A DNA stretch of 64,000 nt from Vitrella brassicaformis (taxonomy: Eukaryota > Sar > Vitrellaceae): positions 1 to 64,000 of the forward strand of contig CDMY01000144.1 in assembly GCA_001179505.1 (NCBI GenBank), in the 5' to 3' direction. Below the pieces are notes generated by a model. It was not told where the DNA came from. It did no database searches and worked only from the letters and a program-made list of their open reading frames with translations. Made by a program: the position numbers and the translations under genes. This document shows positions 15,201-26,319 of this stretch, piece by piece. How positions within the stretch are numbered: the stretch's first letter is position 1; each line of letters begins with the position of its first letter.

Positions 15201-17934
15201 CCATCATCTTCCTGTGGTGTTGGTGTTGTTGTTGTTGTGGCTTTGTCCAGGGGCATGTGTGAGCTGTTGGGTCTGCTGTTCGCCCAGCAGGTCGTGTGGA
15301 AGAAGCAGCACGCATCGCAGATGGAAACCTACGACGACTGGATTCCCCCCAGCAGCAGCAGCAGCGACCCACCGCCCCAGTATCCCCAGTACCCCCAGCG
15401 CCACCAGCAGGTGCCCAATTTGGTGGGCTTTGCCGTGCTCGGTGGCGACAAGATCTCCTTCGCTCTCACCTGCAAGCTGCTGCCGACCGACATTGAGGCG
15501 CTCAACAAAATCCGCCAGTGCATCTCACAAGTGGTGAGTCAGTGTGAGCAACGCACAACACACACAGCAGCGGTAGATGCGGGTGATGGTTCGGTGTGTG
15601 TCGTGTCGTATCGTGTGTGTGTGTGTTGTCTGCAGCAATCCAGCGGCACACATGACAAGCACGACCCTGAGCACCTGCGCAAGTGAGACACACGAACGAT
15701 CTGAACTGCTGGAGTCTTTATTCAGGGGCCTTTCTCCTTCTCGTGGTGTGTGTGCGTGTGTCCGTGTGTCGTGTCGTCATATATATGCGCAGGCTCGTGC
15801 TGCAGTGGTTCAGCACGCCCCGGGAGCAGCTGCACCCCTCCACACAACAGGTCAGTGGCCGCACAGTACATGTGCCGGTGAGTCGAGCCAGTCGCATGAT
15901 GTGATGGTTGTGTGTGTGTGTGTGCTTGTGCGGCATGGGTGCAGGGCGAGGAGATCTGGGAGCCCAACAAGCGGCAGAGGCACGACACTTCCCCACGCAA
16001 CGGATCTGAGGAGGACCTGCAGCTGCCCGACCTCAAGTGAGAGGGCACGATACCAACCCACCAGACGGACGGACTCATGTGGTGTGGATGGTGTGTGTGG
16101 TGTGAGCAGGGTCCCTGACGGCACCATCATCACCGAGGGGGACTACATGCATGAGCAGCACCGCTGGCGGAAAAAAATGAAACGACAGTTCCTCGACGTG
16201 ACCACCCTGGCCCCGGCGTGTGCGGTGTGTGAGGCCAAGTTCTACGTGTCGCGTGAGAAGGCCGAGGAGTACGAGCGCCGGTCGCTGCTGCTGGGCAAGA
16301 TACTCATGCGATACCGAATGCTCACACTCTTCGAGGTGCGTACGTGAGGTGGGGGAGGCCACACAGTCAACCGATGCTCACTGACTGACTGACTGAGTGT
16401 GTCCATTGGTTTGTCTGCCGCCCGTGCAGGACAAGTGCTGGGCGGTCTGCTGGGTCCACAACTGCAACTGGTCGGTGGGTCGGTGTGTGGCTGGGTCGGG
16501 TCGGTGCGCCACGTCCACACGTTGATTGATGTCCCCCCCTATCCCTCGTTTGGTGTTGGTGCGTGTGTGGGCGTGTGTGGTCAGTCGCGTGTCATCGCTG
16601 GACAGCATGGTGCCCCTCGGCGACAAACTGCGGGAGCAACGGCCCCCACGCGCACTACAGCTTCTCGCCCCGCACATCCGTAAGTGACACACCCACACAC
16701 ACACAGGTAGCCGGCCACTCTCATCTCCTCTCACCTCTCCCCGTGTGTGAGAGCGTGCGTGTGCAGGTGGGGCTGCCTTCGTGTTGGGTGCGTCGTACTT
16801 CGTTGTCCCGGAGGACTGTGCTACAGCCGAGGCGCGCCAGCTCTCACCCGACGAGCAAAAACTCTGCACTGCCGTGAGGGACATCGTAAGCAAAGACCGC
16901 AAACCAACCGACCACATGATGTGGTACAACTCCTTGTGTGTGTGTGTGTGTGTGTGTGTGCAGAGAGGTCGTCTGCAGCGGGGTCATCAGCAGCAGTCGG
17001 TCCCGCCTCTGTCTTACATCAAGTGCGACAAGGGCCACATCGTGGGGATCGAGCTGGCGCTCAGGGGCGAAGAGCCGTGCAGACTCGTACTCGAGGCATC
17101 GCCGCTCGCGTGCGCACCCACACACACACACACACACACACAGTCTGACTATCCAGGCAGCCATTCACCGATCCCACGTCTGTGTGTGGCTGTTTGTGTG
17201 TGTGTTGTCTGTCTGTCTGTCAGTCTGTGTCTGTGTGGTCGTGCGCAGCTGCGCAAGTATGAGGAGGGCAGCAGCGGCGGGGCCGTCACACAGAAGACCC
17301 ACTGCGCATGGACCCATATCAACTGGGACAAAGATCGAGATGGGTCAGTTTACCCTTCCCTCAGCCCGACCGACCGCCCGCAACACCATACCCCACGCAG
17401 CCCACCACACGAGTGCTCTTGTTGCTGTGTCTGTCGCGTGTATCAGTGTTTCCTTTGCTCGTATGCGGCAGCTGCTGGCGAATTTCGAGAAGGAGTACGC
17501 GCAGCGGCCCAACATCATCCCCTGCGAAATCTGCGAGACCGAGTTCAAAGACGGAGAGTTCAACGGTGAGTATTCTGCCACACACACAGACACAGACGCA
17601 CACACACGGGCACGGGTGCAGCAGCCGAGGTGCTCTGGTCATGGTTGTCCGCGTGTGTGTCTGTCCGTCCACTAGACAAGTGCCGCAAGCCGCGCGGCCG
17701 CAGCAGGGCGAACGACCCCCCGACAGACAACGAAAAGAAGGCGTGGTGCCAGGTACACACACACAAACACAGACAGGTAGATAGACGGCAACACGTAACC
17801 CCGCCCATCCATGGGTTGTCTGTCTTGTGTGTTGTGTGTGGCTGTGTGTTGATGTGTGTCAGTTCATGATGCACTGCACGACGCCAGCACACAGGGAGGC
17901 CGTTGCCACGTACACAGTTGAAGCAGACCGATGA
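7506..17934 (+). CDS. KH-domain DEAH-box RNA helicase, TDRD9/Spindle-E-like
   Basis: A 10.4-kb gene with some 35-40 exons. The first are 7506-7512 (seven coding bases), 7674-7729, 7838-7866, 7960-8057, 8166-8237, 8318-8651, 8736-8853, 8949-9046, 9139-9275, 9361-9506, 9597-9669 and 9804-9930. In order it encodes: a KH RNA-binding domain with loop GQRG, split by the intron at 7867-7959; an RGG/poly-Gly linker; a DEAH helicase core with GATGSGKT (near 8830), DEVHERD (9465), SATM (near 9650), TNIAESSIT (near 11410) and QRRGRAGR (near 11714); an HA2/OB-like part; a region after 14270 that may hold a Tudor-like fold; and a C-terminal Cys-rich segment (pairs near 16217 and 17521). The DEVHERDTDTD motif is closest in my memory to TDRD9/Spindle-E, a piRNA-pathway helicase; the KH domain is not part of that family. 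Stop TGA. Exons around 10300-10520 and 13298 are uncertain. Confidence 0.82.
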
Positions 17935-19025
17935 ACCAATTGCATGCATCTGTCGGCCTCTGCTGGGAATGTGGCGACGGGATCACTGTGTGGGCGTGCA
18001 TCCTGCGTGCTGTTTGTGTGCTTTATTTATCATCCCCCTATGTATGTATGTGTGTATGTCTGCAGGCCTGTCTGTATATACAACACAACACAACGCAATC
18101 AACACACACTGACTGTTGTTGCTGTTGATGGGTTTCTGGTGTAAGACCTACATGTACAGTGATCCGTCGTGCCCTGTTCATGCTTGAGTGATGGCTATGT
18201 GACCAAACCTATCAATGACCATCACTCAAGCAGGAAGAGTGCACGACGGATCACTGTGCTGTGCATAGAGTCCTCTTCTCCTGGGATGATCTATAGCTAC
18301 CTGGCTGGCCGCGCATGTCTGTCCTTTTCGGTCCGTCTGCAGAAGAGCAAGTACCGCGGTTTATCGGCCAGAGCGGTGGTTTTGTGTTTTGTGTGGTTCC
18401 GTGTGCGTATCGTATCAATGGTGCACGGAAGTGGATCTGGATGTCATGAACGGTCGGTCGTCTTGTTTACTCTCTCTCTCCCTCTCTGTGATGTAGATAC
18501 ATAGATATTTGTCCCTCCCTCATGAGCATCTTGTCTGCCCACCCCCTGTCTTCACCTGATATCGCTCGTGGCCACCTGCCCATCTACCTCTCCCTCTCTT
18601 CGCTCCCTCTCTCTCTCTCTCTTTCTGTCCGTATGTCCGTCTGTCTGTCCGTCTCATGCTTCTACCGCGGGATGCGATGCGCCATACCATAGCTAGGACT
18701 TCCTTCCTGTAACCTCCCTCCCTCCGTTGTGCGCTCCGCATCTACGCTTTCCTTTATCGTTCATGCGCTGTGCAGACATACAAACGCTGCGACAGATCGG
18801 AATGACGTACCTCCTCATTGAACCATGCGACGCAACGAAGAGTCAATGCACCCACTCCCACACACACACGACCACACACGCACACACGCACACGCATTGC
18901 TAGGCTGGCGTCCTTCAGGGCCTTCCCGCCACCAGAGGCTCTCTCTCTACACATGACAGCTCAGCATGCATCTCAAAAGCACTCGATTATCCCAGCTCCA
19001 TTTCCCTCTGCGCAGCATCGCTTGT
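17935..19025. other. Tail-to-tail spacer with a long hairpin
   Basis: This 1.1-kb spacer lies between the helicase stop and the TMEM256 stop. Apart from the inverted repeat at 18156-18257 (listed separately), it holds pyrimidine-rich simple sequence at 18467-18650 and a CACACA run near 18860-18895. I see no convincing exon in it. Confidence 0.55.
18156..18257 (+). ncRNA. Long near-perfect hairpin, candidate small-RNA precursor or miniature inverted-repeat element
   Basis: The left arm 18156-18194 and right arm 18219-18257 are 39 bases each and pair at 36 of 39 positions, with a 24-base loop. The outer 17 pairs and the inner 14 pairs are uninterrupted; the three mismatches lie between. It begins about 220 bases after the helicase stop codon, so it may lie in that gene's 3' UTR or be its own transcript. 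The shape is that of a microRNA-like precursor or of a short inverted-repeat transposon remnant. I cannot see which strand is transcribed; by symmetry either could fold. Confidence 0.5.
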
Positions 19026-19576
19026 TCACTTGGCAAGGGCCAGCAGTCCCCAAGCCCCGATAAAAGCCAGTCCGCCCACCGGCGTGACAGCGCCCAGCCA
19101 CTTTTGGTCCGACAGCACCAGCGCATATAGACTACCGCTGAAGAGCACAATGCCCGCCGAAAAGAGAGCCGCTGACCTACATGGCACCAACGGTACACAC
19201 AAGCATCCTGATATGCATGGTCGCTCTGTGACACACTGGGCAGGCACCGTCGTGTTCTTTCTGTCCTCACCAGTTGAATCTGTTTCTGCCGAGCGTTTGT
19301 GCTGCGATGATAAGGCCAACCGAATGACTCATGTGGTAGTGCGTCGCGGTCTCCCAGATCTGACACACACACACGGGATTGACCTTGTGTGCAAGCATCC
19401 GGGGTGTGGCATTGATCTCCTGCGCCCGTACGTGCCTTGAGTTGTTCAGTTGAGATGCCTTTCGCCCTCAGCCCATGTGCGCCAAACGCTCCCAGGCACA
19501 CAGAGAGAGCTGCAGATCCACAGCCTATGTAGAACCACGGTGAAGGGGGACCACTCATCTCAGGATCCGATGGCAC
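19026..19576 (-). CDS. TMEM256/DUF423 family small membrane protein
   Basis: Three exons: 19576-19436, 19359-19271 and 19176-19026, 381 bases, 126 residues, TGA stop. Family hallmarks are visible: LGAFGAHGL in exon 1, the THYHMSHSVGL block in exon 2, and FSGSLYALVL followed by GAVTPVGGLAFIGAWGLLALA in exon 3. The protein is almost wholly hydrophobic and should span a membrane about four times; the family is known from bacteria to mammals but has no firm biochemical role. Intron 1 begins GC (AAG then GCACGT); using the nearby GT would break the frame. Another in-frame ATG at residue 7 is possible as start. It is head to head with the coiled-coil gene, only 64 bases away. Confidence 0.9.
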
Positions 19577-19640
19577 ATATGTCCTCCTAGCCCTACTCAG
19601 CCAAGTTGGACCGGTGCATCTGAGCTAAGCGCGCAATCCG

Positions 19641-21782
19641 ATGCATGCAAAGCGCGCACTGGCACGCATTGCAGAGATGGATTCCGGGGCTCAAGTGAGG
19701 CAGGGAGCGCCAAGGGACAGCCGTGCCGATGATGGCCTTGACATGACCGCCGTCCAGAGAGCGAGGACCCTCCTCATCGGCAGACACACGCCCATCTACG
19801 AGATGGACGACGCTGCGCATCTTGTGGCGAAGGAGAGGCGCCCACGGGACAGTTTGAGGAAGGCCCCATCTGCCGCTGGTGCCCCGTCCTCATCTGCAAT
19901 GAGTGGCGCTCGAATCCGCATGGAAGGCTCGGTCGCTGCAGCCACAAGACGGCGGCAGACGCTGAACGAGAACAAGAGGCGGCGACGGCTCAAGAAGATG
20001 CAGAGCCACATGGAGAAGGAGGAGCCGCGCATCGCCTTCGGCCGGTCCACCTCTCATCTGTCAAGGATGGGGCAGACAGCCACCAACGACACCGACAAGG
20101 ACCATGGGTCCCCTTCGGAGAGCGTCGTCGAGGCCTCCATTCATCCATCAGACGGCACACCCGACTACTGGAAGGTGGCATTGCAGAGAGTCAAAGAGCG
20201 AGAGGCGGCGAGACAGCGGGAACGGGAACGGAGTGAGATCCGGGCGGCAGAGGCCAGGCAGCGCCGCAGCAAGTCTCTGGAGAGGGCCACCCTGCTCCGT
20301 CAGACTGTACTGGAGCGGCTGCGGGTGGAGAAGGAGATCCAGAGAGAGCACCGGTTGGCAGCAGAGGCATCACGGTTGGCCCAGGAGGATGCCCGGAGGA
20401 GTATGGGAGAGGTGTGGGAGACAAAAAGAAAGGAGGCAGCCAAGAGGACCATGGAGCGCGAGGCGCGTGACCGGGAGAGGGTGCAGAGGGAGGCCGAGGC
20501 CGCCAGGGTCAATAACCAGAAACGGAAGGTAGGTACCAAAGACCAAAACACAAAGACACATGCATGACCCACACAGAGAGACTAGAGGGACTGTTGCTGC
20601 TTTCGTGAATATAATGTGACGAACAGGTGGAGTCTGCGAGGAAGGCCGAGGCGGGCCGTCTCGAGGCCCTGCAGCGAGTGCATGTATTCGAGATTCGGCA
20701 GATGCGCCGGATTACATCGGAAGAGGCCCGAAAAAAGCGCGAGCAGGAGACCAGCACGCATCTGCTGGAACTCAGAGAGGAACAGGTCAGCCAGGCCGAT
20801 CCAAGAACCGACGCATAGACGAGACACGAGCCACATGACCGCCGACATTTGGTGCATGCAGGCCCGCCAGGCAATACAGGCCGCCAAGCAGCGAATCAGG
20901 CTCAGGCGGCGGCAGACCACCGACGCCATCCCGTCGAAGAAAGACGATGGCACACCGCCTCAGCAGCCGTCCCCCCGCCTTTTCCCCCTAAGGTCTTTCC
21001 CTCTAGAGGCACGACAACTGGACAGCGACAACACCAGCTACAACGACAATGGCGAGAATAAGTTTGTGCTGCCACCGATCGAGCCAGTGCCAAAGGGGGA
21101 GTCTCAGAGCGACGTGCCGTCGATCAGCAGCGGTGAGCTGTCGGGCCCACTGCCAGTCATCCTCGACAACACGAGCGGCTCGGCGGCCTCCTCGCCCAGA
21201 CAGAGAAGGGCCGTCCCGGCTGTTGCGCAGAGTGATGGTGGATGGAGGGGCTCGTTCTCTTATGCTGAGGCCTTCCGAAGGACGCTACGTGAGAGGAAGG
21301 AGAAGAGGCAGCAGTACGCCCAGATCCATGAGCACCAGCAGGAGCTGAAGCGGCGCACATCCCATAAGCACATCAACACCCACATGAGAAGGGTTGAGAC
21401 TCTCACCCACAACAACAACAACAGCAGCCGCAACAGCAGGGACATCTCTGAGGAAGAGACGACAAACGACCCCTTGGCCGCTCCCGCCCCAATCCTTACC
21501 AGGCCGACGGACGGCAAGAGCCCCTGCTCCCCCTCCCCGCCCCCCGACTCGTCCTCTCCACCCTCTCTCGCGTCATCGCCCTCTCCCGTACCGCAGGTCG
21601 GCGCGTTCGTGGGTCACATTGCTGGTGAAGACGACCATTTTTTTAAAAACGATGGTGTGGCGGCGCCCCACCTGAGCACTCCTTCTGTCAAACGGGAGTG
21701 GCTGGCGCCGAAGAAGGCTCCACAATCAAGCCCTGCGTGCGGGACACCCAACACCAACGCCGGCTGTCGGAGACGCGTGTGA
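19641..21782 (+). CDS. Arg/Glu-rich coiled-coil protein of unknown function
   Basis: Three exons: 19641-20528, 20627-20785 and 20862-21782, 1968 bases, 655 residues, TGA stop, all joints in phase. I recognise no enzyme domain. Residues about 90-125 are strongly basic. From about residue 175 to 360 there is a long single helix or coiled coil dense in Arg, Glu, Lys and Ala. A shorter basic helix around residues 510-560 contains REREKEKR-type sequence, followed by a His/Asn/Ser-rich stretch and a Pro/Ser-rich tail. Such proteins are common among basal-body, cytoskeletal and scaffold components, but nothing here fixes the role. The start ATG lies 64 bases from the divergent TMEM256 start; a downstream Met at residue 14 is the alternative. 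Confidence 0.8.
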
Positions 21783-23860
21783 GTGAGAGTCCAGACACGA
21801 TGGCTGCTCTGGGGAGACTGATATTCCGCGTCTGAGTGTGTGTGTGAGTATGTGTGTTGCGCGACGCTGCCGTGGCCATGTGAACGGAAATACATTCTGG
21901 AAGATGCATGTGTATCTATCTGGTTGGTGGGAGGATTGATTGCCCTTGATGGTGGATGGAACGAACGAACAGGTGTGGGTCCATGACATGGAGGTTCAAC
22001 GCGTGCAACAAACAGTGTATGTGCATTCATTTGTACAGGCAGGCAGGCGGGCAGAGAGGAGCGAGTTGGGGGTGAGAAAGGAAGGCAAGGCAGGAGACAG
22101 AGCAAGCAGCAAGCAGCGAGTCTCTCCTCTTTGAGGCGACCACGGCTAGTACGAACGAAAAACTGCATGGTGACATCCCTCACGTCAAACGGCAAGGCCC
22201 ACACACCCAAACACATGCGGCCGCACTCTCCACTCACACGCATCAACCGAGTCAGTCGGCCCACTGAGCCTCAAATTATGCCAGTGATCGATCTCAGAGT
22301 GGAAAAACTGACAACATCTATAAGGCACGGACAGCAAATGTGCCCTCCCTCCCCCCCTCCCTCCCCCCCTCTCTCTCACTGAACGATTGCAGGACGTCAT
22401 CCTCCTCAACTGACTGACAGACTGACTTGTCATGTCAGAGCTAGTACAATAGTAGGTGCGCATGTGTGTGTATGTGGTAATGTCCATGTGTGGTGTGGTT
22501 ATCGATAGCTGCCCGCCTGCCTTCGTCTACCAGTAGGTAGGGGGGGTAAGGCGCCTCGCAATGAATCCAATGCAACTCAACTCAACTCTGTCGGTTCTCG
22601 TCTCATCTCATCTCATTCATCTCTTCTTTGACACGACCGACCGCCCGACAGAAAAAATAGGGGTGCATGGGTCTGTCGATGCAGGCACGACAGGCATGGC
22701 AGCTCACATCGGGAGGCTGGTCCATATCCATGGTCCCTCCCTCCCTCCGTTGTGCGCTCTGCCTGCAGCCCACCTGTGCTTGTGCATGCATCTCAATGTT
22801 TATCAATGAGTGATGATGCCCATGCACCCGGCAGGCCCCCCGGGAGCAAACTTGAACGCCGCCAGGGGGGGCCTGCCAAAAATGTCGTGCCGTAGATCTC
22901 TCAGCCACGTGCGAACGCACACCACATTCCGATCAACTAAATGCACTCAGTGGTCGCTCTCGTCCGCCACCTCCGTCACCCACCCCCTCACTCGTACATC
23001 CATCCATCGATCCTGCCTCTCTCTCTAGAGCACCCACACGACAAATGAGTGCGTGAGCGACCCGGTGTCGCCCATCCAAGCATTCGCCGCTCCGCCCCGC
23101 TGCTACCCGCCCCTACCGCTCTGCATCGCGATAGCTTTACACACTATAGCTCCTCCCTNNNNNNNNNNNNNNNNNNNNNNNNNNNNNNNNNNNNNNNNNN
23201 NNNNNNNNNNNNNNNNNNNNNNNNNNNNNNNNNNNNNNNNNNNNNNNNNNNNNNNNNNNNNNNNNNNNNNNNNNNNNNNNNNNNNNNNNNNNNNNNNNNN
23301 NNNNNNNNNNNNNNNNNNNNNNNNNNNNNNNNNNNNNNNNNNNNNNNNNNNNNNNNNNNNNNNNNNNNNNNNNNNNNNNNNNNNNNNNNNNNNNNNNNNN
23401 NNNNNNNNNNNNNNNNNNNNNNNNNNNNNNNNNNNNNNNNNNNNNNNNNNNNNNNNNNCGCCCCTCACAGACACGACACACGCAGACAGAAAAAGAGCCC
23501 CCACACACACTCAGAGACACGCGATAGGATGACTGGCGGCAGACCAGCAAATCTCTCTCCTCCATCATCCCTCCCTCCCTCCGTCCCTCTCTCCCTCCCC
23601 CTTCTCTCTCTGCACACCGATTGATACATAGGGCTGGGCTGGCTGGTCACACGCGACACATGTTTGATGCAGAAACGCCTGGCGCTCTAAATCAGCCAGC
23701 GCGATCGAAAACTCCCCCGTTGGATTGCATTGCAGCCCGAAGGACAAACCTTCGTGTGTGTATGTGTATGCCCCACATCACACCACCCATACATCACATC
23801 TCCCATCTGCCACTGTACACGTCAGTCCACGCCCAGCGCATGCCCTGCATCCTCCGTCAG
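21783..23860. other. Tail-to-tail spacer containing a scaffold gap
   Basis: This spacer of 2.1 kb lies between the coiled-coil and CCCH genes. It holds CTCCCTCC repeats near 22345-22372, short TCTCATCTCATC repeats near 22600-22620, and a 300-N gap at 23159-23458. A block near 22738-22760 (CCCTCCGTTGTGCGCTC core) repeats one near 18718-18735. No supported gene. Confidence 0.55.
23159..23458. other. Assembly gap, 300 N
   Basis: Exactly 300 N; the identical size of the three gaps in the window indicates a placeholder, so the true length is unknown. It lies in an intergenic spacer. Confidence 0.98.
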
Positions 23861-26105
23861 TCAATCCTCATAGTGATCCGGAGCAGCGGACGCCAGCTCT
23901 GAACGAACCAACGAAAGGAAGGATGATAGACTGATAGACACAGAGCATTTCCCCGTTGTATGCCGCCCGGCGTACGTACCTTCTTCGGTCGCCACGGACA
24001 GCATGCTGACCGTGGCCTGCCAGTTCTGCCTCCCGCTCGCATCAGCACCATCGCCCGCTTCATCCATTGGGCCGGAGGGCGACCGGGCGATCGGGCTAGA
24101 TGTCAGGGACAGCACACGAGGGGGCGTGGAGTCGCCCCCCGATCCTCCGCTGATCGTCGGCTGCTCGGGGAAGGGCGGGAGGGGCTGCGATGGGCGCTGC
24201 TGCGCGTCGATGAGTGACTGGCGGTGGGACTCGCCACGCCTGGCGGGATAACGTGCAGTGGGCACGGGGAGCCTGACAAAAAAGAAGAAAGAGAGAGGGG
24301 GGGGTTGTTCGGCTGGTTGACCCTCCCTCCCTCCCTCCGTCCCCCTGGCCTTGGCTCACTCACTCACTTTGGCATCATGCATGTGGGTTCAGTGGCGTGT
24401 TTCTTGGCCCCCCTGGCCCGTCTGGGCGGCATCCGATTGATGTGCAGCACCGACTCGCTCCACGCACTCTGAGCACTGTGGGCGCTCTTCTCACTCCTGG
24501 CCCGCTCAAGCCCCCACGGCGACAGCACGGGGGGCGGCGGCACGCCGTCCTCCCTCACATCACTCCTACCGTTGCTGGTCGCCAGGTCGCTGCCCACCGA
24601 CGTGAACCCTCCGGGCGTGTTGGTGGACGGCAGCTGGGACATGGGCGACAGAGAGCTGCCCGTCCCAACCTTCCGCCCATCGACAGGTGAGATTTGGGGC
24701 GCCAAGATCACGGGCACGGACACCGCAGCAGGAGGGGGCGGTGCAGGGGCCTTCGGAAAGAGCGTGTGGACGTCACCCTCTCGCGCCGACGGGTAGACAG
24801 TCAGAAAAGGGACGGCTGGGGGCGTAGTAGGGGGGATGTTTGGCGTAGTAGAGTGAACCTCATAAGGGGGGTATGGTGGGGGCGGGGGCGGGGGAGGGGG
24901 AGGGGGTGGCGGCTGGCTAATCGTCTCCTGTGGAGTCGGCGACAGCCGCAGCGACTGGAACGATGAGGCAATGCTGGAGAAGGAGTCCTGCCTGGCGCCC
25001 ATGTCATAGTGTGGCGGTGAGGGGGCCTGGGTGTAGGGGGGCGGCGGGATGGGGTGGCCGGCCGCCACGGCGCTGTCGATGGAGGGCGATGACGAGTTGG
25101 AGAGTGTGATGCCGAGCTCGTTCCTTCGGCGGGCCTCCTCGATTTCTGACTCCATCTTGTGCTTGGCACGTGACGCGGCGACCAGGTCGGTGATGTTGAG
25201 ACCCTGCTTCATGGCCATCTTCTCCAACTCGGTCAAACGATACCTGAATCAATGAATCAATCAGTGAGCGGGCAGGACAGCCATGCCATGCCATGGATAG
25301 GAGCTGTCATTATTCCCTGTGGTGTCCCTCCCTGTGCCTTCACTCACTTTCGCGGCCTCAGTTCGTGTAGGCCGTGGGCGTGTCGGCAGACGTCGCCATT
25401 CGGACAGTGACCGCGCAAGAAGAAACGACACATGCCCGTCTGATCAAAACAGTCACACCAGTGAGTGTAGTCGGAGTTGTCACGTGTATTTCTGTGTGCG
25501 TGTGTGTGCTTGCCTTATAGTAGTCGTCAGATGCCCGTAGCTCCTTCTCCCCGTGTGCATACTTGCACTCCTCAGCAGGCAGGGGGCACCGACCCTGATC
25601 AAACAAGCATGACACACACAGCCAAGACGGCCCCAGGACACCACCCCACCACCATCAATGCACGTGGATGGATGGATGGATGGATGTCGTCACGCTGCTG
25701 GCTCGCTCACCTCCTGCCACTCCTTGCACAGCCTGGTCTTGATCAACGACTGAGGAGTCCTCAGCTCCTCCCTGCACAACCCAGTGCCCAGGACACCGAC
25801 ACAGACAGACAGACAGACAAGACGGTCGACGGTCGGCGACTGAGTGCATTGAGTCTTTGTTGGGTACCTGGTGTGGGCATAGTGGCATTCGGCGCCTCTC
25901 ACACAGCGCCCTTGCAGGTGGAACGGGCACATCTGAGCGGGCAGCGCACGACAGTCAATCAGACAAAGACAGACAGTCATAAGCATAAGAAGCGGGCATC
26001 ACCTCGTGTGCTCTCTTCTCTGCCTGCGTGCTGTGCGAGGTGTGGAGGCAGCCGTCCCACCTTGGTGCGCCAGAACTGATCAACGGGTGACTGAACCACC
26101 ATCAT
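23861..26105 (-). CDS. Triple CCCH zinc-finger RNA-binding protein
   Basis: Eight exons: 26105-26061, 25932-25868, 25771-25711, 25594-25514, 25439-25348, 25243-24368, 24272-23980 and 23898-23861, giving 1551 bases, 516 residues, TGA stop. Three CCCH fingers fill the N-terminal 110 residues: C-x7-C-x5-C-x3-H (after FWRTK), C-x7-C-x6-C-x3-H (after KTR) and C-x7-C-x5-C-x3-H (after KTG). The (R/K)TK/KTR/KTG lead-ins are typical of fingers that bind single-stranded, often AU-rich, mRNA. The remaining 400 residues are low complexity with a poly-Pro run near 24880-24910, serine-rich blocks and no catalytic domain, suiting a post-transcriptional regulator. Intron 4 starts with GC (AAG then GCAAGC). 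The short first exon was chosen because it gives the KTK-like lead-in in phase. Divergent from the dioxygenase gene. Confidence 0.88.
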
Positions 26106-26319
26106 TTGCTTCTGCTTCTTCTCATTCACAACACACTGCTCACTCAGATGCACAACTCCTCGCGCACCTCCATCGCAACTGCTGGAAGCTTATGGGAGCT
26201 CGCCTCCGAAACCCGTCACCTCCCGTGCCAATTGTCCATGCCCCTAGCCCGCGCCGGTGTCTCACCCTGCCAAGCCCCTAACCCTTGGGTCCTCATCAAA
26301 CCCTGCCAGTAGGTCCATC
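26106..26319. promoter_or_regulatory. Shared promoter region, CCCH gene / dioxygenase
   Basis: These 214 bases separate two divergent start codons. An in-frame upstream ATG at 26257 would lengthen the dioxygenase by 21 residues and shorten this gap. No core promoter motif is obvious; role inferred from position. Confidence 0.45.

Noticed and set aside
23049-23624. Open frames that run through N gaps (also at 46942-47241 and 57350-57649)
   Set aside because: The unknown bases have no stops by construction; the frames carry no evidence of coding.
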